A stretch of DNA of 64,000 nucleotides from CAIXQW01 sp046049675. GTDB lineage: Bacteria > Bacteroidota > Bacteroidia > Chitinophagales > Chitinophagaceae. Both the position numbers and the translations under genes were made by a program. Shown piece by piece: positions 54,629 to 62,100 of this stretch; the first letter of the stretch is position 1, and each line of letters opens with the position of its first letter. Below the pieces are notes generated by a model. The model was given only the letters and a program-made list of their open reading frames with translations. It ran no database searches and was not told where the DNA came from. The DNA is taken from contig JBJORA010000033.1 of the NCBI GenBank assembly GCA_046049675.1, positions 1 to 64,000 of the forward strand, in the 5' to 3' direction.

Positions 54629-54768
54629 GGGTTTGCTTATTGCACTTCGATGTATTTAGTAGATAGCTTAATGCAATAGTAGTCGACAAATTTGAAATTT
54701 TTGCTACTAATTTGTGTGATTATTAGTTTTAATGCACTAACTTCGTCGTTAACAAAATTATAATTTAC

Positions 54769-56646
54769 ATGAAGAAAGTATTTTTACTCGTCTCCAGTTT
54801 GTTTTGCACAACGCTTATCTATGCCCAGAATGTTGGTGTAGGTACAAGTTCGCCTAGCGAAAAATTGGAAGTAGTCGGAAACGTCAAAGCGGATTCTGGC
54901 AAAGTGAACGTTATTCAAATTGCAACAGGTGCAGGCGCTGGCAAAATCTTGGTATCTGATGCCGATGGTATTGGCAGTTGGCAAAACGGTCCCGTTGGTC
55001 CAACAGGAGCTACTGGTGCTGATGGTGCCACCGGCCCAGCAGGTGCTGACGGAGCTACTGGCGCAGCGGGTGCTGATGGTGCAACTGGCCCAACTGGTGC
55101 TGATGGTGCTACAGGCGCAACTGGTGCTGCAGGTGCTGACGGCGCCACTGGTGCAGCGGGTGCTGACGGCGCTACAGGTGCAGCAGGCGCTGACGGTGCT
55201 ACTGGCGCAGCTGGTGCTGACGGTGCTACAGGTGCTACAGGTGCGGCAGGCGTTGATGGAGCCACCGGCGCTACAGGTGCAGCAGGTGCCGATGGAGCCA
55301 CAGGTGCTACAGGAGCAGCCGGCGCAGATGGCGCTACAGGAGCCACTGGTGCTACAGGAGCCACAGGTGCAGCAGGTGCAAATGGTGTCGACGGCGCCAC
55401 AGGAGCTACTGGTGCTGTGGGTGCAACAGGTGCAACAGGTGCAGCAGGTTCAAATGGCGCTACAGGTGCCACTGGATTAGCGGGAGCTACTGGTGCAACA
55501 GGTGCCACTGGAGCAGTAGGAGCAACAGGAGCAACAGGCGTTGGAGGTGCTACAGGTACAACCAATTATATCTCCAAATTTACCTCAGCCAATAATTTGG
55601 GCAATTCTCTAATGCAAGACAATGGCACTAGTGTAAGTGTAGGCTCAGTTTCACCATCACTTCTGTATCAATTTTATACGTACCGTCAGCAATTAACAGC
55701 TAATGGCGACGGACAGCATAGTTTATTTGGTTACCGTACCCGTGACAGTCAAAACGATGGTACAGGTTATTCACAGAGTGCCCACAACTCTGCAACTGCA
55801 GGTTTTAATTTCTGGGGCGACTTATATACAAGTGGTGTTGGCGGTTGGAACTATAACGATTACACGCGTTGTAGCGGTGTGTTAGGCGCCGAAGTATCTG
55901 GCACTTATTGGGGAGCATTAGGTTACAGAAGTTCTGCCTCATTAAATTATGGCGTATACGGCACTACCGCCTATACAAGCGGTAGTGGCTATGTACCTTC
56001 TTCAGAAGTACAAGGTGTTGGCGGTGGCTTCTTCGGCAGCATTGGCTCTGTAACAAAAGGTAGCATTGTAGGCCAATTCAATGAAGGCGAGCTTTTTGCT
56101 ACTTACAATAAGGGCGATGTTTATACAAGTGGCAAACAAGTAGAATTAGTTACCACAAATAATAAAGTAGTACCAAGCTATAGTGTAACTAGTCCAGAGT
56201 TAACTGTATACTACAAAGGCAAAATTCAGCTTGTAAATGGTACAGCTACTGTTACTTTTGACGAGCAATACAGCACCTTACTAGGTAGCGAACCAATTGT
56301 AACTGCTAGTGCAATGGGCGCTTGTAACGGTGTATATATTGCCGAGGTTACTAAAACTGGCTTTGTTATTCGCGAACTTAATAACGGTACAAGCAATGTA
56401 ACAGTTGCATGGATTGCAGTAGGTGATCGTGTAGACGCTGCTGAGGCAGAAGTGCCAGCAATGCTTACAGAACCTAGTTTTAATAGCAATTTAAGCAGTG
56501 CCTTGTTTAACGATGGCGATACTAAGCATAGCGGTACACCAATCTGGTGGGATGGCACACGCTTTAGATTTACAGAAATGCCAAAGAGTCTAAATAATGT
56601 AGCGGAGCGCAAAGCAGCAGCACTTCGTGCAAATGGCGCTAAATAA
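54769..56646 (+). CDS. Secreted collagen-like (Gly-X-Y) protein
   Basis: 625 residues. Signal peptide (KKVFLLVSSLFCTTLIYA), then an N-terminal head NVGVGTSSPSEKLEVVGNVK found on many Bacteroidota fibre-like proteins. Residues 74 to about 263 (nt 54988-55557) are ~63 Gly-X-Y triplets, mostly GAT, GAD, GAA, GPT, with X nearly always Ala. The C-terminal ~360 residues are beta-rich and Gly/Tyr/Asn-rich, with FFGSIGSVTKGSIVGQF and a terminal stalk. No type IX sorting tail is evident, so the export route beyond Sec is unclear. Bacterial collagen-like stalks form trimers; without Pro-rich Y positions the Asp/Thr content may matter. It is the first gene of a three-gene unit with an M28 peptidase and a type A secreted protein. 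Confidence 0.88.
   Translation: MKKVFLLVSSLFCTTLIYAQNVGVGTSSPSEKLEVVGNVKADSGKVNVIQIATGAGAGKILVSDADGIGSWQNGPVGPTGATGADGATGPAGADGATGAAGADGATGPTGADGATGATGAAGADGATGAAGADGATGAAGADGATGAAGADGATGATGAAGVDGATGATGAAGADGATGATGAAGADGATGATGATGATGAAGANGVDGATGATGAVGATGATGAAGSNGATGATGLAGATGATGATGAVGATGATGVGGATGTTNYISKFTSANNLGNSLMQDNGTSVSVGSVSPSLLYQFYTYRQQLTANGDGQHSLFGYRTRDSQNDGTGYSQSAHNSATAGFNFWGDLYTSGVGGWNYNDYTRCSGVLGAEVSGTYWGALGYRSSASLNYGVYGTTAYTSGSGYVPSSEVQGVGGGFFGSIGSVTKGSIVGQFNEGELFATYNKGDVYTSGKQVELVTTNNKVVPSYSVTSPELTVYYKGKIQLVNGTATVTFDEQYSTLLGSEPIVTASAMGACNGVYIAEVTKTGFVIRELNNGTSNVTVAWIAVGDRVDAAEAEVPAMLTEPSFNSNLSSALFNDGDTKHSGTPIWWDGTRFRFTEMPKSLNNVAERKAAALRANGAK
54988..55557 (+). repeat. Collagen-like Gly-X-Y triplet repeats
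   Basis: About 63 codon triplets of the GGN-GCN-NNN type, dominated by GAT/GAD/GAA and varied in synonymous codons. The antisense frame therefore encodes a long Val-Ala-Pro artefact. Such arrays commonly change length between strains. Confidence 0.85.
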
Positions 56647-56670
56647 TATTCAAGTAGCACAGCAAGCAAT

Positions 56671-57576
56671 ATGCGAGCCTTGACACATATTTTACTTACA
56701 GTAGTGGTGGTGTTATGCACCACTACACTGCAAGTATTTGCTAAGGGTACCAATACTCAGCTGCGGTATATGCAGCGCATCGTAGAAGCGTTGGCGCACG
56801 ATAGTATGCAGGGCAGAGAACCTGGATCTGTGTACGAACAAAAATGTGCTGCACTAATTGAAAAAGAATTTCAGCAACATAAAAGACTAAGGTGCTCGAA
56901 GCAAAACTTTCAATTCGTACATCCTTTTACACAGCAAACAATTTCTGCTACAAATGTACTTGCCTACTACGATTGTAAACGCGATTCCACAGTACTCATT
57001 GGGGCGCACTACGACCATCTGGGACTGGGCGCATACAAAAGTGCTAGCTTTGGCGCTAAGCAGAAAATACATAATGGTGCAGATGATAACGCTAGTGGTG
57101 TTGCTATAATGCTTGCATTAGTCAACAACATTGTCAAGCAGCAACAAAACAAGTATAATTATTTGTTTGTTGCCTATAGTGCGCATGAGTTGGGTTTATT
57201 TGGCTCTGCTTACTTAGCAAAATCCAAGTTGCCGGCACTTAGTAAATGTATTGCGGTGTACAATTTTGATATGCTTGGCCATTTAGATAGCAAAGAAAAT
57301 AAGCTAGCGCTATGTACTGCAAATTCTGATAAGTATGTTGCTGTTACAAATGATGCTAGTAATCTTAAAATAGAAATAGAAAGCACTGACATAAGCAATA
57401 CCGATGCAGGTGCATTTGCAGCCATTGGAATTACTTGCTTTTCTTTTTCAACAGGTCCTCATCAGCACTATCATAAGTACACTGATGATGCCGAGACAAT
57501 TAATTATACAGGCATGGATACAATTAGAAAATTCTTGCTTGCTCATCTTAAAAAGAATAAATTTTTATTACCATGA
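56671..57576 (+). CDS. M28-family zinc aminopeptidase-like protein, exported
   Basis: 301 residues with a signal peptide (LTVVVVLCTTTLQVFAKG). M28 metal-site motifs are present: GAHYDHLG (His113), GADDNASG (Asp138), the SAHELGLFGS segment (Glu173), NFDMLGH (Asp200) and PHQHYHKYTDD (His268). In typical members the Glu-Glu pair (SGEELGLLGS) supplies the catalytic base and a ligand; here the first is His172. Such H-E variants are, as far as I recall, seen in some Bacteroidota, but activity should be treated as unproven. It is 24 nt after the collagen-like gene. Its TGA overlaps the ATG of the next gene, so translational coupling is expected. Confidence 0.87.
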   Translation: MRALTHILLTVVVVLCTTTLQVFAKGTNTQLRYMQRIVEALAHDSMQGREPGSVYEQKCAALIEKEFQQHKRLRCSKQNFQFVHPFTQQTISATNVLAYYDCKRDSTVLIGAHYDHLGLGAYKSASFGAKQKIHNGADDNASGVAIMLALVNNIVKQQQNKYNYLFVAYSAHELGLFGSAYLAKSKLPALSKCIAVYNFDMLGHLDSKENKLALCTANSDKYVAVTNDASNLKIEIESTDISNTDAGAFAAIGITCFSFSTGPHQHYHKYTDDAETINYTGMDTIRKFLLAHLKKNKFLLP

Positions 57577-59033
57577 AAAAAATATTTACAACAATAGCGA
57601 TAATGTGTAGTGTGTTGGCAACACAAGGGCAAACTCTGCATGTGCAAAATGGCGCTGAAATTTATACAACAGGAAGCGGTGTAATAGATGGCGCACTTAG
57701 CCCTGCACCTGCACTGTTTGTAGAAGGCGATATCGTCAACAACGGGCAAATTCAAAACCTAAGTGAAATACAGGTAAAAGGTAACTTTGAAAACAATGGT
57801 AGTTACACAAGTGATGGTGATGATGTATTTGTGGGCAGTGGTTCACAGGCTGTTTCAGGCACAACCTCGCCAACAACTTTCAATAATCTAGTGCTTGATA
57901 AGTCAGGGACAGCTTTAGACCAAGCAGTAGACGTGAATGTTACGACGCAATTACACTTGGTTAATGGTGTTTTACGCACAAATAGTTTCTTATGTTATGT
58001 GGCTAATTCATCTCCATCGGGTGTTCAAAGTACCGCCGCTAGTGGAAGCCCAACTAACTATGTAGAGGGCAAGTTTACGCAAGCGCTAGCGCCAAATACA
58101 TACACGTACTATGTGGGCGATAACTTACACAATACTCAAAAGGTTACGATTACTTTTAGAGATATTGCTACAGCTTCTGCTATGGAAGTGGAATATAGCA
58201 GCGCTGGTAGTGGCACCACAAACCAGTCAGCTTGTGGAGGCACATTTGACGTACAATCAGGCGAGTGGATTATTACCCCTAACGATATTACAGGACCATT
58301 TGATTATGACATTGCTTTATCGCCGGGTGGTGATAACGCAGCAATACTAGCAGCTGTTGCTGGCGATGCAGTTACTAAGGATGGTGTGTTTATTACTAAT
58401 CCGTGTGCCAATTCAACAGGTAATTACGGTGCAACAAATATAACGAGCTTTAGTAGTTTTAGAATTGTGGGCACTAGCTCAACTGCACTTGGTTTAGTGT
58501 TGTTAGATTTTGGTGGCAAGCAATTGCCGGCTCGCGATCTTCTGTTCTGGAAGACTAAAGAAGAAAAAGATATCGCAAGCTATGAGGTACAGTACAGCAC
58601 CGATGGAAATGTATTTACGAGTATAGGCTCTGCTATTGCCACGGGTGGTGCAGGTAACTATGAGTTGCCACATCTTCAGCCGAAAATTGGCCATAATTAT
58701 TATCGCTTACTTGTAGTAGACAAGTCTGGTAATAGATATGTAGCTAGCAATACTATTGATCTGAAGCGATCTCTAGATGCATTCAATCTAAGCGTATATC
58801 CAAATCCTGCTTACCAAAGTTTTACTGCGGCCTTTGCGCTAGATAAAGCTGCTAATGCAAATATTAGAGTGTTAGATGTTAGCGGAAAACTTGTTGCACA
58901 ACAATCAATAAGTGCTGTTAGTGGTAGCAATGAAGCTATTATAGATATTAGCCATTGTGCAGCAGGTATGTACTCAGTTGAACTGTTTATAGCAAACACA
59001 CGCCAGCAGGTCGTTCGTTTAGTTAAGCAATAG
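57573..59033 (+). CDS. Secreted beta-helix-like protein with type A T9SS sorting tail
   Basis: 486 residues. Signal peptide (KKIFTTIAIMCSVLATQGQ), then a repetitive N-terminal region of short strands (FVEGDIVNNGQIQNLSEI, VKGNFENNGSYTSDGDDVF) that looks like a right-handed beta-helix, an Ig/FN3-like module (LLFWKTKEEKDIASYEVQYS), and a C-terminal Por_Secre_tail (LSVYPNPAYQSFTAAFAL to YSVELFIANTRQQVVRLVK). It is translated together with the M28 peptidase (ATGA overlap). Export by the type IX system is predicted; function unknown. Confidence 0.88.
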   Translation: MKKIFTTIAIMCSVLATQGQTLHVQNGAEIYTTGSGVIDGALSPAPALFVEGDIVNNGQIQNLSEIQVKGNFENNGSYTSDGDDVFVGSGSQAVSGTTSPTTFNNLVLDKSGTALDQAVDVNVTTQLHLVNGVLRTNSFLCYVANSSPSGVQSTAASGSPTNYVEGKFTQALAPNTYTYYVGDNLHNTQKVTITFRDIATASAMEVEYSSAGSGTTNQSACGGTFDVQSGEWIITPNDITGPFDYDIALSPGGDNAAILAAVAGDAVTKDGVFITNPCANSTGNYGATNITSFSSFRIVGTSSTALGLVLLDFGGKQLPARDLLFWKTKEEKDIASYEVQYSTDGNVFTSIGSAIATGGAGNYELPHLQPKIGHNYYRLLVVDKSGNRYVASNTIDLKRSLDAFNLSVYPNPAYQSFTAAFALDKAANANIRVLDVSGKLVAQQSISAVSGSNEAIIDISHCAAGMYSVELFIANTRQQVVRLVKQ

Positions 59034-59048
59034 TGCGTAGATAAGTAA

Positions 59049-59069
59049 ACAAGCTAAGCTTGTACTTTT
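59049..59069 (+). terminator. Possible terminator after the type A secreted protein
   Basis: ACAAGC-TAA-GCTTGT stem (59049-59063) followed by ACTTTTG. Short stem and broken T-run, so weak. The overlapping TACTTTTG (59063-59070) could instead be a -7 element for the next gene. Confidence 0.35.
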
Positions 59070-59090
59070 GCATAGACGCTAATGTAGTTC

Positions 59091-59115
59091 GCAAAAAAGC
59101 GTATCGTTTTTTTGC
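59091..59115. terminator. A-run/T-run hairpin, possible bidirectional terminator
   Basis: GCAAAAAA (59091-59098) pairs with TTTTTTGC (59108-59115) and CG with CG around loop TAT: 11 bp counting one G-T pair. The T-run in the 3' arm would work as a terminator of the upstream operon. Confidence 0.5.
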
Positions 59116-59149
59116 TGTTGTATTGTTTTAGTCCTAACTTACGAGGGCG

Positions 59150-59169
59150 TAGAGCCTATGTTGGCTCTA
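59150..59169 (+). other. Hairpin in leader of the third giant gene
   Basis: TAGAGCC (59150-59156), 6-nt loop, GGCTCTA (59163-59169), ending 22 nt before the ATG at 59192. No T-run follows. Could be a 5' leader structure; role unknown. Confidence 0.45.
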
Positions 59170-59191
59170 GGTTTTAAGGTGTGTAGTGTAA

Positions 59192-62100
59192 ATGAGAACG
59201 AGCCTAATTGCTAAACTTGGCCTAGCACTTTTATTGTTGCTATGGCAAACTGAGTGTTTCGCAATCGGCGGTACCACTTGTGCGGCAGCTTTGGCTAGCC
59301 CAGCAACTGCTGGTTTTACTTATGGACCATTTCTTACGTGCGGCAATGGCAATAATGTTACTACCAGCAATGGCCAGGACTATATCATTGCTTTTTGTCC
59401 AACCGTAAATGGTTGCTTTAAGCTTACTACGCCAGCTAGTAGTCCAGGTGATGTAATTATTCAAACTAAGTTCATAATTCGTGCTTACGACTCTTGCAAT
59501 TTTACATCGGCTAATTTGGTGGCAGCAGATAGTTTAACCATGCCGCCTAGCTACTTTGGGCTTGGTCCAGAAATTACATTTAATGCCATAGCAGGAAAGT
59601 GTTACTACTTTGTATTTGACGCCAATGACCAAGGAAGCAACTGGGGCGACTGTATAAAGTTCAATGCCAACTTTACTTTATTTGCGCTAACAAGCACACA
59701 AACACCAGGTTCAAATACATGTGCTGGCAGTAGCAGTCAACAAAGTAGCTTCAACACCAACATTTTTAATCAAAAAATTTGCTGTGTAGGTAATACTTAT
59801 GTGCAGACTGCTGGTAACGATTGGTGGTATTCTTTTTGCGCTCCTTATAGTGGTTGTGCACTATTTAACCTTGATAGTGTTATCACAACTGATAATGTAC
59901 CTAGTAGTAACTTCAAGTTTTTACTTTTTGATACTTGCTGGGCAAATGCCCAACCTGTTACAACAGGCACTATTTCTGCAACCAATAGTACTTATAGTGC
60001 GGGAGGCTTACAGTATACTGTTGACAGTGGCAAATGCTATTACTTGCTTGTAACAAGCGATAATGAGCCAGGCAGCGGAGGTTGTTTTGACTACACGGTT
60101 TACACATCGCTTACCCCATTATTAGCGCAAACTCCCGGAGCATTAACCTGTGCTGCATCGCAATTGGCCACGCAAGTTGTGCCAGGTGTTTATTACGGCG
60201 ATCAAACTAATTGTTGTAGTGGCGCACAAGGATTACCTAAGAAAGATAAATGGTATTATACCTACTGTGCCACTTTTGATGGTTGTGCGTGGTTTGGAAT
60301 AGATAGTACTAATCTCAACGTGTTTGATACTGCAATGCTATACCACTTGGTGTTGACAGATGCTTGTGGCGATACGGTGCGCGAAGCCTATCGAGCAACA
60401 CCAGAATATAGCCTAAACTTACGCTACTTTTTGTACTTTGATGTAGAAGCTGGGCACTGCTATAATTTGCTTGTAGAAACAGATACAATAAGTTGCCTCA
60501 CATTTGGATTGATGCTGGAGGCTAATCCTACTGCACCGCCAAATAGTATGGGTAGCAACGATACGTTTACACATTGCAATGTGCCCTTGCAGCACGACTC
60601 GGTTTATCAAAATCAAACAACATGTTGTCTAGGCGATAATTACCAAGGCGATTTTGGGAAGGATTGGTACTATTGCATTAGCCCAGACATTAGCGGTTGT
60701 ATAGAAATTGAAATCGATAGTATTACCAGCGGCACGCCGCCTTTAGGCATTAAGCATAATTTGATTGCTGCGGATTCTGCGTGGCTTAATGTGCAGGATG
60801 TAGAAGATGGGTTAATTATCATGGATGTGGACAGCCTTCAGAATTATAAAATTATCCTAGACACCAAGCTGATTAATCAGGAACGTTGCGCGCCATGCTT
60901 TAATTACAATATTAGTTGGCGATACGTTGATAGTACAATAAATACGCAATGGCCAGGTGGTAATACGCTTTTAGAGGCCTCGCAACCAGCAAATTTATTA
61001 CAAGCTAATGTTTGGTACACAAATCAAACAACATGTTGCGCTAAAAACGACTTCCTATTTCAAAGCGGCATGGATTGGGTTTATCGATTTTGTGCGCCTC
61101 AAAAAGGCTGCTTTGGATTGGTATTACATAATTGGTGGAGTAGTGATTCTAATAAAAGTACATTCTATGACATTTGGATAAATGAAGACGCCGTTAATGG
61201 AGTAGCACGTGAATACGAATTTGTAATTCAAGCAGGCGATGTAATTGCTGACACCTTGTTTTTTACAGGAGATAGTGGCACCTGCTTCAATATTTATATG
61301 GATGCTTTTGGTGGCAATAGAGAGTATACTGGTTGTTACAATTACGACTTACTAATTCTAGATCAATACCCTGCTCAGTTGCCAGGCGGACAAAATAATA
61401 TACAAGCAAGTGCTACTTGTGTAACGCAGGGAGATACTGTGTTTAGACATAACACTTGTTGTACAGGCTATAACAATAACCTTACTGGCCAAGATTGGCG
61501 TTATTGTTTTATACCACCTGCCTCAGGTGTGTATAGGGCATCTATTTTTGAATTATCAAATAGAGATGCTACCGCTAACTTTAGTGGAAGAATTAGCCAT
61601 TTTGTTGGTAATAACACCAATGCAAGTTCTACTAGCCTTTCAGCAAACCTTCCGCCGCTTGCAATAGATCCAGTTGGCACATCGGTAACATTTTGTGCAG
61701 ATAGCGGTGTGGCCCAGTATTTGCATGTGGACGATAATCGTGCCAACGCACAAAATGCATGTATGGACTATGATTTTGTAGTTGAAAATTATTTTATACC
61801 TGTGCCGCCTGCATCTAATCTGGGTGGGCCTAGCCTCGCCAGTGCTTGCACCGTGCCATTACCTTTAATAGATACCACTATTAATGGTTTTACATCTTGC
61901 TGTTTTCCTAATGTGCGCTTTTACAAATTTTGCGCTGATAAAAACATGTGCGTAAAGTATACGCTTAAAAACTTTATGCAAGAACCACCTAGTGCTGGAT
62001 TTAATGTACTTGCCAGCTCATGGTATGCTATGAATAGCAATAATAATTGCAATATCAATGGCGGGCTATTAGGCACATCGTTTACAAATCAACCCATTAC

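Noticed and set aside
54915..55565. 216-residue antisense frame rich in Val-Ala-Pro opposite the collagen-like gene
   Set aside because: It is the exact reverse complement of Gly-X-Y codons, which necessarily gives a low-complexity open frame; no independent start signals.
56226..56753. 175-residue antisense frame over the collagen-like and M28 genes
   Set aside because: Opposes two well-supported genes and their junction; no start context.
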